Assembly (NCBI RefSeq): GCF_011303755.1
Contig: NZ_CP049885.1
Location: forward strand, 2,338,001 to 2,402,000
DNA from: Acidovorax sp. HDW3
GTDB taxonomy: Bacteria; Pseudomonadota; Gammaproteobacteria; Burkholderiales; Burkholderiaceae_C
DNA length: 64,000 nt
Direction of reading: 5' to 3'
Below the pieces are notes generated by a model. The model did not search any database and was not told the origin of the DNA. It saw nothing but the letters and a program-made list of their open reading frames with translations. Made by a program: the position numbers and the translations under genes. Below, piece by piece: positions 31,636-39,296 of this stretch (position 1 is the stretch's first letter; every line of letters begins with the position of its first letter).

Positions 31636-31680
31636 GGCTGACAGCGGCACGGGGGCAGCGCGAGCAGCTATCAAAAGCAG
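31636..31680 (+). repeat. Interspersed repeat, copy 8 (degenerate)
   Basis: GGCTGACAGCGGCAC, then GCAGCGCGAGCAGCTATCAAAAGCAG. It lies between the divergent exporter and antiporter genes; the first stem is decayed. Confidence 0.5.
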
Positions 31681-31793
31681 AGTACTCCGGTCAACCCCCA
31701 GAGGCCGGCGCACGTTGCGCTCCAGGCACTGCCACAATCGGCAGGCACCGTTGAGCAGCGCTTGGCGGCGCTGCCACCCCCACCTGCTTGCCC

Positions 31794-33614
31794 ATGGCCC
31801 ACGCACCTTCCTGGTTGACTTTTGGTTTTGTCTATCTGACGGCGGCCGTGCTCGCCGTGCCGGTGGTGCGGGCGCTGGGCATGAGCGCCATCATCGGCTA
31901 CCTGGCAGCGGGCATTGCCATCGGCCCCTGGGGCCTGGCGCTGGTGCGCGACGTGCAGAGCACGCTCGAATTTGCCGAGTTCGGCGTCGTGCTGATGCTG
32001 TTCCTGGTCGGGCTGGAGCTGCAGCCGCAGCGCCTGTGGAGCCTGCGCCGCCCCATCCTCGGCCTGGGCGGGGCGCAGCTGCTGGGCTGCACGGCGCTGC
32101 TGGCGGGCGCCGCCTGGCTGCTGGGCCAGCCCTGGCGCGTGGCGCTGGTGGGAGCGCTCGGGCTGGCGCTGTCGTCCACGGCGATGGCGCTGCAGGTGCT
32201 GTCCGAGCGCGGCCAGCTGCGCTCGGGCAGCGGGCAGGCGGCGTTTTCGATTTTGCTGTTCCAGGACATTGCCGCCATCCCCATCCTGGCGCTGCTGCCG
32301 CTGCTGGGCGGCGTCATCGCCAGCGCCGGCGCCCCCCCCGAGGCCGGTCACGCCATGCTGCAGGCGCTCAAGACCGTGGCCGTGGTCGGCGCCGTGGTGC
32401 TGGGCGGGCATTGGCTGCTGCGCCCGCTGCTGCGCTGGATTGCACAAAGCCGCACGCCCGAGATTTTTACCGCCGCCGCGCTGCTGCTGGTGGTCGGCAT
32501 GGCGATGCTGATGCTGGCGCTGGGCCTGTCGATGGCGCTGGGCGCCTTCCTCGCCGGGGTGCTGCTGGCCGACAGCGAGTTCCGCCAGGAGCTCGAAAGC
32601 GACATCGAGCCCTTCAAGAGCCTGCTGCTGGGCCTGTTCTTCATGGCCGTGGGCATGAGCATCGACTTTGGCGCCCTCTGGCGCGCACCGCTGCTGATGG
32701 CGGCGCTGGTGCTGGGCTTTCTCGCCCTCAAAGCATTGGTGATGTACCTGCTGGCCTGGGGCGCGGGCATCACGCGCCAGGAGCGCCCGCTGTTCACCCT
32801 GATCCTGGCGCAGGGCGGGGAATTTGCCTTCGTCGTCTTCCAAACCGCTGCCACCGAGCAGGTGCTGGCGCCGGCCACGGCCTCGCTGCTGACCGGGGCG
32901 GTGGCGTTGTCGATGCTGCTGGCGCCGCTGCTGCTGGCGCTGCTCGAACGCCGGCGGCTGCCGCACCTGGACGGCGCCGGCGCCGAGCAGCCCCTGCCCG
33001 AACCACCACCGCAGGCGCCGGTGCTGATCGCCGGCTTTGGCCGCTACGGCCAGATCGTGGCGCGCGTGCTGCTGGCGCAGGGCCTGCCGACCACGGTGCT
33101 CGACCACAGCGTGGAAATGCTCGAAGTGGCACGCACCTTTGGCTACCGCGTGCACTACGGCGACGCCACGCGCCTGGCGCTGCTGCGCAGCGCCGGCGCA
33201 GCGCAGGCGCGGGTGCTGGTGGTGGCGGTCGATACGCCCGAGCAGTCGCTCAAGATCGTGCAGCTGGCGCGCAAGCATTTCCCGCAGCTGACCATCGTCG
33301 CGCGCGCGCGCAACGTCACGCACTGGTACCAGCTGCGCGACCTGGGCGTGCAGCACATCGAGCGCGAGCTGTTCGAGGCCAGCCTGGGCAGCGCGCGCAC
33401 CGTGCTGCAGGCCATGGGCCTGGCCGAGGCCGAGGCGCAGGCCGTGACGGCACGCTTTCGCGCCCACAACCTGGCCCTCATCGAGCGCATGTACCCGCAC
33501 CACCGCAACAAGGAGGTGGTGCTGGCGATTGCCAAGCAGGGGCGCCAGCAACTCGTCGAGCAAATGGCCAAGGAACGCCAGGAGCGTCAAGAACGCCAGG
33601 AACCCACCCCATGA
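31794..33614 (+). CDS. CPA2 family monovalent cation:proton antiporter (KefB/KefC-like)
   Basis: This 606-residue inner-membrane protein has an N-terminal Na+/H+ exchanger domain of about 12-13 helices (1-385; signatures IIGYLAAGIAIGPWGL, FGVVLMLFLVGLEL, and FQDIAAIPILALLPLLG with the ion-pocket QD) and a C-terminal RCK/TrkA-N nucleotide-binding domain (about 402-520, GFGRYGQIVARVLL). This is the layout of KefB/KefC potassium efflux systems. The accessory KefF/KefG oxidoreductase is not adjacent. ATG 31794 is preferred over TTG 31788. It overlaps the next gene by 4 nt (ATGA). Confidence 0.92.
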   Translation: MAHAPSWLTFGFVYLTAAVLAVPVVRALGMSAIIGYLAAGIAIGPWGLALVRDVQSTLEFAEFGVVLMLFLVGLELQPQRLWSLRRPILGLGGAQLLGCTALLAGAAWLLGQPWRVALVGALGLALSSTAMALQVLSERGQLRSGSGQAAFSILLFQDIAAIPILALLPLLGGVIASAGAPPEAGHAMLQALKTVAVVGAVVLGGHWLLRPLLRWIAQSRTPEIFTAAALLLVVGMAMLMLALGLSMALGAFLAGVLLADSEFRQELESDIEPFKSLLLGLFFMAVGMSIDFGALWRAPLLMAALVLGFLALKALVMYLLAWGAGITRQERPLFTLILAQGGEFAFVVFQTAATEQVLAPATASLLTGAVALSMLLAPLLLALLERRRLPHLDGAGAEQPLPEPPPQAPVLIAGFGRYGQIVARVLLAQGLPTTVLDHSVEMLEVARTFGYRVHYGDATRLALLRSAGAAQARVLVVAVDTPEQSLKIVQLARKHFPQLTIVARARNVTHWYQLRDLGVQHIERELFEASLGSARTVLQAMGLAEAEAQAVTARFRAHNLALIERMYPHHRNKEVVLAIAKQGRQQLVEQMAKERQERQERQEPTP

Positions 33615-34255
33615 TGCCCCTGGCCGAACCGAGCTGGCTGCCGAGCCTGCGCCTGGCGATCGAGATCGCAGCCACCGCCGCCTTTGCGCTCTCGGGCGTG
33701 CTCGTGGCCGCGCGCAAGCGCCTCGATGCCGTGGGCGTGTGCGTCGCCGCCTTCCTCACTGCCTTTGGCGGCGGCACGCTGCGCGACCTGCTGCTCGACC
33801 ACCGGCCCTTTTTCTGGATGGCGCAGGTGGACTACGTCTGGGGCATCATGGCGCTGAGCGTGGCGGCCATGCTGTTCATGCGCGCGCGCCACATCGCCCC
33901 CACCGAACGCCTAATGCGCTGGCCCGACACCCTGGGCCTGGGCCTGTTTGCCGCCATCGGCACCGACCTGGCAATGGCGCAGGGCACGCCGGCGCTGCTC
34001 GCCGTCTGCCTGGGGGTGACCACCGCCGTCGCCGGCGGCGTGCTGCGCGACGTGGTCTGCAACGACATTCCCCAGGCCCTGCACGACCACCGCCCCTACG
34101 CCCTGTGCGCCTTTGCCGGCGGCTGGGCCGACGTCGGCCTGCGCCAGCTCGATGCCCCCGCCTGGATGCCGCTGGTGGCCTGCCTGCTGGTGACGGTGAG
34201 CCTGCGCTTCATCGCCCTGCGCTGGAACTGGCAACTGCCGGCCTGGAAACTTTGA
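33611..34255 (+). CDS. Trimeric intracellular cation (TRIC) channel family protein (UPF0126)
   Basis: This 214-residue membrane protein has about seven helices and two internally similar halves, each with a GGGxxRD motif: FGGGTLRDLLLDHRPFFW (about 53-70) and VAGGVLRDVVCNDIPQAL (about 139-156). This is the signature of bacterial TRIC/YadS-type channels, where GGG kinks line the pore. Coupling to the Kef-like antiporter gene through ATGA suggests a shared role in K+ handling. There are two adjacent ATGs; the first is used. Confidence 0.9.
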   Translation: MMPLAEPSWLPSLRLAIEIAATAAFALSGVLVAARKRLDAVGVCVAAFLTAFGGGTLRDLLLDHRPFFWMAQVDYVWGIMALSVAAMLFMRARHIAPTERLMRWPDTLGLGLFAAIGTDLAMAQGTPALLAVCLGVTTAVAGGVLRDVVCNDIPQALHDHRPYALCAFAGGWADVGLRQLDAPAWMPLVACLLVTVSLRFIALRWNWQLPAWKL

Positions 34256-34283
34256 CGCCCCGAGCCTGCTACCCTCTGCCCCC

Positions 34284-34718
34284 ATGTTCAACCCCACCCA
34301 AGCCGACGTGCGGCGCTTTTTCTGCGCCGTGCACGCCAAAACCCAGGCCGGCCAACCCATGGAGGCCATCGAGACGCTGGCCAGCCTGTGGATCGCCGAG
34401 CACCCCGAGTACCACGCCGAGCTGGCCGACGCCGACGCCGCCGTGGCGCACAACTACGACCTCGAACCCGAGCGCACAAACCCGTTTTTGCACCTGTCCA
34501 TGCACCTGTCGATCAGCGAGCAGTGCAGCATCGACCAGCCGCGCGGCATCCGCCAGGCGGTGGAGCTGCTGGCGCGGCGCCGGCCCTCGCTGCACGCTGC
34601 GCACCACGTGGCCATGGAGTGCCTGGGCCAGATGCTGGCCGACAGCCAGCGCTCGGGCCACCCGCCCGACGGCGCGGCCTACGTCGCCGCCGTGCAGCGG
34701 CACGCCACGCGCGATTGA
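34284..34718 (+). CDS. DUF1841 family protein
   Basis: This 144-residue cytoplasmic protein of unknown function is conserved in beta- and gamma-proteobacteria. Family features are FNPTQADVRRFFCAVH at the N-terminus, NPFLHLSMHLSISEQCSIDQPRGIRQ in the centre (about 62-87) and HHVAMECLGQMLADSQRSG near the end. No signal or membrane segment is seen. It lies 28 nt after the channel gene and 50 nt before the MoxR-type ATPase. Confidence 0.88.
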   Translation: MFNPTQADVRRFFCAVHAKTQAGQPMEAIETLASLWIAEHPEYHAELADADAAVAHNYDLEPERTNPFLHLSMHLSISEQCSIDQPRGIRQAVELLARRRPSLHAAHHVAMECLGQMLADSQRSGHPPDGAAYVAAVQRHATRD

Positions 34719-34768
34719 GATCCGGTTGCGATCAAATTCCCTTTTTTCCTTAGCCTCTCTCCCGTCCC

Positions 34769-35614
34769 ATGAAGAAATTCCACGGTTCTGACAACTACGT
34801 CGCCACGCCCGACCTGATGCTCGCCGTCAACGCCGCCATCACGCTGCAGCGCCCGCTGCTGATCAAGGGCGAGCCCGGCACCGGCAAAACCTTGCTGGCC
34901 GAAGAAGTGGCGCAAGCGCTCGATATGCCGCTCTTGCAGTGGCACATCAAGAGCACCACCAAGGCGCAGCAGGGCCTGTACGAGTACGACGCGGTCAGCC
35001 GCCTGCGCGATTCGCAGCTGGGCGAGGAGAAGGTCAAGGACATCCAGAACTACATCGTCAAAGGCGTGCTGTGGCAGGCGTTCACGGCGGACAAGCCCGT
35101 GGTTCTGCTCATCGACGAGATCGACAAGGCCGACATCGAATTCCCGAACGACCTGCTGCGCGAGCTCGACCGCATGGAGTTCTACTGCTACGAGACGCGC
35201 GAGATGGTGCGCGCGCGCCACCGGCCGCTGGTGTTCATCACCTCGAACAACGAAAAAGAGCTGCCCGACGCCTTTTTGCGCCGCTGCTTCTTTCACTACA
35301 TCCAGTTCCCCGAGGCCGAGACGATGAAAAAAATCGTCGATGTGCACTTCCCCACCCTCAAGGGCGAGCTGCTGGGCGCGGCCATGAAAACCTTCTACGA
35401 CGTGCGCAACCTGCCGGGGCTGAAGAAGAAACCCAGCACCAGCGAGCTCATCGACTGGCTCAAGCTGCTGCTGGCCGAGGACATCCCGGCCTCGGCCCTG
35501 CACAGCAGCGACAACAAGGTGCTGGTGCCGCCGCTGGTGGGCGCGCTGCTGAAAAACGAGCAGGACGTGGGCCTGTTCGAGCGCCTGGTGTTCATGAACC
35601 AGCGCCACCGCTGA
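34769..35614 (+). CDS. MoxR family AAA+ ATPase
   Basis: This 281-residue MoxR-type chaperone ATPase has Walker A GEPGTGKT (34-41), the Walker B VVLLIDEIDKAD near 111-122, sensor 1 VFITSNNEKELPDAFLRRC near 149-167, and the sensor-2/arginine region. It usually works with a VWA-domain partner to insert metals or assemble complexes; that partner is encoded two genes on. The N-terminus (HGSDNYVATPDLMLAVN) matches the branch found with CoxE-like VWA proteins. Only 9 nt separate it from the acetyltransferase gene, so they share an mRNA. Confidence 0.92.
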   Translation: MKKFHGSDNYVATPDLMLAVNAAITLQRPLLIKGEPGTGKTLLAEEVAQALDMPLLQWHIKSTTKAQQGLYEYDAVSRLRDSQLGEEKVKDIQNYIVKGVLWQAFTADKPVVLLIDEIDKADIEFPNDLLRELDRMEFYCYETREMVRARHRPLVFITSNNEKELPDAFLRRCFFHYIQFPEAETMKKIVDVHFPTLKGELLGAAMKTFYDVRNLPGLKKKPSTSELIDWLKLLLAEDIPASALHSSDNKVLVPPLVGALLKNEQDVGLFERLVFMNQRHR

Positions 35615-35623
35615 GGCGCCGCC

Positions 35624-36226
35624 ATGGCCTGGGTCGAACCCGTCACACTCGAACGCGCGGGCCTGCGCCTCGAACCCCTGGCGCTCTCGCACGCGGCCGG
35701 CCTGGCCGCCGCTGCTGCCGACGGCCAGCTCTGGCAGCTGCGCGTAACCAGCGTGCCCGAGCCCGAGAACACCCGCGCCTACATCGAAACGGCGCTGCAG
35801 ATGCACGCCGCCGGCCAGCGCCTGGCCTTTGCCGCCATCGACGCGGCCACGGGCCGGGTGCTGGGCAGCACCAGCTACCACGACATCGTGCCCGCCGTGC
35901 GCCGCCTGGAGATTGGCTACACCTGGTACGCCAAAAGCGTGCAGCGCACCCACGTCAACACCACGGCCAAGCTGCTCATGATGGGCCACGCCTTCGACAC
36001 CCTGGGCTGCCGCATCGTCGGCTGGCGCACCGACAACTTCAACTTCGCCAGCCAGCGCGCCATCGAGCGCCTGGGGGCGAAGAAGGACGGCGTCCTGCGC
36101 GGCCACGCCCTGCGCCGCGACGGCACCATCCGCGACACCGTGATGTACAGCATGAGCGCCGACGAATGGCCCGAAGCGCGGGCTCAATTGCTATATCTTT
36201 TAGAGCGCCACACGCTTGCCCAGTAA
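35624..36226 (+). CDS. GNAT family N-acetyltransferase (RimJ/RimL-like)
   Basis: This 200-residue acetyltransferase has the GNAT fold: LRLEPLALSHAAGLAAAAAD, the strand RLAFAAIDAATGRVLGSTSYHDI, RRLEIGYTWYAKSVQRTHVNTTAKLLMMGHAFD (acetyl-CoA segment near 90-120) and NFASQRAIERLGAKKDGVLRGHALRRDGTIRDTVMYSM. It sits between the MoxR and VWA genes. The target is unknown. The last 14 codons (about 36183-36226) and the TAA stop come from an interspersed repeat, so the native C-terminus has been replaced after SADEWPEAR. Confidence 0.9.
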   Translation: MAWVEPVTLERAGLRLEPLALSHAAGLAAAAADGQLWQLRVTSVPEPENTRAYIETALQMHAAGQRLAFAAIDAATGRVLGSTSYHDIVPAVRRLEIGYTWYAKSVQRTHVNTTAKLLMMGHAFDTLGCRIVGWRTDNFNFASQRAIERLGAKKDGVLRGHALRRDGTIRDTVMYSMSADEWPEARAQLLYLLERHTLAQ

Positions 36227-36240
36227 GCGCTAGAGGCCAA
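36183..36240 (-). repeat. Interspersed repeat, copy 9 (reverse, overlaps a gene end)
   Basis: On the plus strand: CAATTGCTATATCTTTTAGAGCGCC, ACACGCTTGCCCAGTAAGCGCTAGAGGCC. It encodes the last residues and stop of the acetyltransferase, and its AGAGG end is placed like a Shine-Dalgarno sequence for the VWA gene at 36245. Confidence 0.85.
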
Positions 36241-36244
36241 AAAC

Positions 36245-37432
36245 ATGCTGATTGATTTTTTCTACACCCTGCGCGCCGCCCAGCTGCCGGTGTCGGTCAA
36301 AGAGTTTCTCTCGCTGCTGCAGGCGCTGCAGGCGGGGGTTGTGGGGCCGCAGTCCGAGGATGCCTTCAGCCTCGACGATTTTTACTACCTGGCGCGCACC
36401 GCCCTGGTCAAGGACGAGAAGCACTTCGACAAGTTCGACCGCGCCTTTGGCGCCTACTTCAAGGGCATCGCTGCGCTGCCGGCGCTGCAAAAAGAGCTGC
36501 CCGCCGACTGGCTGCGCCAGATGCTCGAACGCGCGCTCACGCCCGAGCAAAAAGCCGCCATCGAAGCCATGGGCTGGGACGAGCTCATGGAGACGTTGAA
36601 AAAACGCCTGGAAGAGCAAAAAGGCCGGCACGAGGGCGGCAACAAATGGATTGGCACCGGCGGCACCAGCCCCTTCGGCCACGGCGGCTACAACCCCGCC
36701 GGCGTGCGCATTGGCGGCCCCGGGCGCAACAGGAGCGCCGTCAAGGTCTGGGAGCAGCGCGCCTACCGCGACTACGACGACACCCAGGAGCTGGGCACGC
36801 GCAACATCAAGGTGGCGCTGCGGCGCCTGCGCAAATTCGCGCGCACCGGCAGCCAAGAAGAGCTGGACCTGCCGCACACCATCCGCGCCACCGCCGCCAA
36901 CGCCGGCTACCTCGACATCAAGATGGTGCCCGAGCGCCACAACAACGTGAAACTCCTGCTGCTCATGGACGTGGGCGGCACCATGGACGACCACATCCAG
37001 CGCGTCGAGGAGCTGTTCTCCGCCGTCAAGAGCGAGTTCAAGCACCTGGAGTTCTATTACTTTCACAACTGCGTCTACGACTTTGTGTGGAAGAACAACA
37101 AGCGCCGCTTTGCCGAGAAATTCCCCACCTGGGACATCATCCGCAAGTACAACAAGGACTACAAACTGGTCTTCGTCGGCGACGCCACCATGAGCCCCTA
37201 CGAAATCCTGCAGCCCGGCGGCAGCGTCGAATACACCAACGAGGAAGCCGGCGCCGAGTGGCTCACGCGCCTGGTCAACGCCTTCCCGCACTGCGCCTGG
37301 ATCAACCCCGAGCCGCAGGGCGTGTGGCAGTACCGCCAGAGCATCGCCATCATCGAGCAGCTGCTGGGCGGGCGCATGTTCCCGCTCTCGCTCAAAGGGC
37401 TCGAAGAGGCCATGCGCCTGCTCTCCAAGTAA
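36245..37432 (+). CDS. VWA domain-containing protein, CoxE-like
   Basis: This 395-residue probable partner of the MoxR ATPase has an N-terminal all-helical part (about 1-130), a basic Gly-rich linker GTGGTSPFGHGGYNPAGVRIGG and a von Willebrand A domain (about 205-390). The MIDAS motif reads LLMDVGGTMDDH instead of DxSxS: Ser is replaced by Gly and Thr. I believe DVGG forms occur in this subfamily, but metal binding may be altered. Other VWA strands are FYYFHNCVYDFVW and YKLVFVGDATMSPYE. The only Shine-Dalgarno-like sequence is AGAGG from the flanking repeat. The stop overlaps the tamA start (TAATG). Confidence 0.9.
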   Translation: MLIDFFYTLRAAQLPVSVKEFLSLLQALQAGVVGPQSEDAFSLDDFYYLARTALVKDEKHFDKFDRAFGAYFKGIAALPALQKELPADWLRQMLERALTPEQKAAIEAMGWDELMETLKKRLEEQKGRHEGGNKWIGTGGTSPFGHGGYNPAGVRIGGPGRNRSAVKVWEQRAYRDYDDTQELGTRNIKVALRRLRKFARTGSQEELDLPHTIRATAANAGYLDIKMVPERHNNVKLLLLMDVGGTMDDHIQRVEELFSAVKSEFKHLEFYYFHNCVYDFVWKNNKRRFAEKFPTWDIIRKYNKDYKLVFVGDATMSPYEILQPGGSVEYTNEEAGAEWLTRLVNAFPHCAWINPEPQGVWQYRQSIAIIEQLLGGRMFPLSLKGLEEAMRLLSK

Positions 37433-39294
37433 TGCCCACGCCGCGCCTTGCCCGCACGCTGGCCGGGACGGCGCTGCTGCTGGCCCTGTCCGGCTGCAGC
37501 CTGCTGCCCCAAGCCACGCCCGCCCCTGACGACGCCAGCGCCAGCGCCGACGGCACGCCCAGCACCGCCTTCACGCTGCAGGTGCAGGCGCCGGCGCCGC
37601 TGCAGGAGCTGCTCGAACACAACCTGGAGCTGCGCCGCTACACCCAGCTGGCCGACCTGCAGCCCAGCGAGCTGCGCCGCCTGCTCGCCAGCGCCGACGA
37701 CAACACCCGTCAGCTCTTGGCCACGCAGGGCTATTTCAGCCCCGACATCACCATCGAAAGCAGCCCCGGCAGCAACGATGCCCCCCCCACGGTGCAGGTG
37801 CGCGTGCAGCCCGGTGCGCAGACCACCATCGCCCAGGTGGACATCACCCTGCGCGGTGCAGCTGCCCAGGCGCCCGACACCGAGCGCCGCCAGGCCCGCC
37901 TGGAGCGCAACTGGGCGCTGCCCGTGGGCCAGCCCTTCACCCAAGGCGCCTGGGACAGCGCCAAAAGCAACGGTCTGCGCAGCCTGCACCTGCGCGGCTA
38001 CCCCAGCGCCACGCTCGACGCCAGCCGCGCCGACATCGACCCCAGCACACACAACGCCAACCTGAGCGTGGCCTACAACAGCGGCCCGCGCTACTTTTTT
38101 GGCCCGCTGCAGGCACAGGGCTGCCAGCGCTACGACTGCGACGGCGCGCGCCGCCTGGCACGCCTGCCCACGGGCAGCGAATACTCCGAGGCCGAGCTGC
38201 TCGACGCCCAGCAGCGCCTGGCCAGCAGCGGCTACTACGACACCGCCCTGCTCACGCTCGACACCGAGCACGGCCCGCCAGAAGCAGCCCCCGTCATCGC
38301 CCAGCTGACCGAGGCCAAGCTGCACAAGCTGGTGTTCGGCGTCGGCGTCTCCACCGACAGCGGCGCCCGCCTGAGCCTGGACCACCAGTACAACCGCCTG
38401 CCCTGGCTGGGCTGGCGCGCCAGCAGCAAGATCAGCGTTGACCGCAACACCCAGCTCGCCAGCAGCGAATGGGTGTCGCTGCCGAACGACGAGAACTGGC
38501 GCCGCTTCGGCGCCGGCCAGCTGCAGCGCGACAACTACAGCAGCTACGCCGTCAACAGCCTGCAGCTGCGCGGCGGCGTGAGCCAGGTCAGCGGCCACAT
38601 CGACCGCAACTTCTTCCTGCAGTACGACAGCGCCACGCCCCACGGCAGCGGCGCGCCCGACGCCAGCGGCGCCCTGAGCGCCAACATGGGCTGGACCGGG
38701 CGCTACTTCGACGACCCCAACAGCCCCACGCGCGGCTACGGCCTGGGCGCCGAGCTGGGCGTGGGCAGCACGCTGCGCGGCCAGCGCAACCCGTTTGCGC
38801 GCACGCGCCTGCGCTGGCAATCGTTCATCGCCCTGGGCAAGGTTGCCATCGGCGCCGACGGCGCCCAGATCACACGCAACGCCCGCCTGGCGCTGCGCGC
38901 CGAAGGCGGCGCCGTGCTCGCCAGCGACAACGCCGACCTGCCCACCAACCTGCTCTTCATGACCGGCGGCGACACCAGCGTGCGCGGCTACGGCTACCGC
39001 AGCATTGGCGCCACCACCGACAGCGGCGGCACCTACGGCGGGCGCTACCTCGCCGTCGCCAGCATGGAGTGGCAGCGCCCGATCGCCATCCGGGGCGACC
39101 TGACGCACTGGGAGAGCGCCGTCTTCATCGACGCCGGCGCCGTCAGCAACCAGCTGCGCCAGCTGCAGGCGCAAGTCGGCATCGGCGCCGGCCTGCGCTG
39201 GCGCAGCCCCGTCGGCCCCTTGCAAACCGACCTCGCCTGGGGCGTGCAGGACAAGCGCCTGCGCCTGCACCTGCGCCTGGGTTTTAGCTTCTGA
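37432..39294 (+). CDS. tamA: Translocation and assembly module outer-membrane protein TamA
   Basis: This 620-residue Omp85-family protein pairs with TamB to insert some outer-membrane and autotransporter proteins. It has N-terminal POTRA domains (about 45-265, including LLATQGYFSPDITIE and RLASSGYYDTALLTL) and a C-terminal 16-strand barrel ending in Phe (LRLHLRLGFSF). The conserved Omp85 loop motif VRGYGY lies near residue 519-524. The signal has a lipobox-like LALSGC, so the mature protein might be lipidated, unlike E. coli TamA. The start overlaps the VWA stop by 1 nt. tamB follows after 2 nt. Confidence 0.92.
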   Translation: MPTPRLARTLAGTALLLALSGCSLLPQATPAPDDASASADGTPSTAFTLQVQAPAPLQELLEHNLELRRYTQLADLQPSELRRLLASADDNTRQLLATQGYFSPDITIESSPGSNDAPPTVQVRVQPGAQTTIAQVDITLRGAAAQAPDTERRQARLERNWALPVGQPFTQGAWDSAKSNGLRSLHLRGYPSATLDASRADIDPSTHNANLSVAYNSGPRYFFGPLQAQGCQRYDCDGARRLARLPTGSEYSEAELLDAQQRLASSGYYDTALLTLDTEHGPPEAAPVIAQLTEAKLHKLVFGVGVSTDSGARLSLDHQYNRLPWLGWRASSKISVDRNTQLASSEWVSLPNDENWRRFGAGQLQRDNYSSYAVNSLQLRGGVSQVSGHIDRNFFLQYDSATPHGSGAPDASGALSANMGWTGRYFDDPNSPTRGYGLGAELGVGSTLRGQRNPFARTRLRWQSFIALGKVAIGADGAQITRNARLALRAEGGAVLASDNADLPTNLLFMTGGDTSVRGYGYRSIGATTDSGGTYGGRYLAVASMEWQRPIAIRGDLTHWESAVFIDAGAVSNQLRQLQAQVGIGAGLRWRSPVGPLQTDLAWGVQDKRLRLHLRLGFSF

Positions 39295-39296
39295 GC

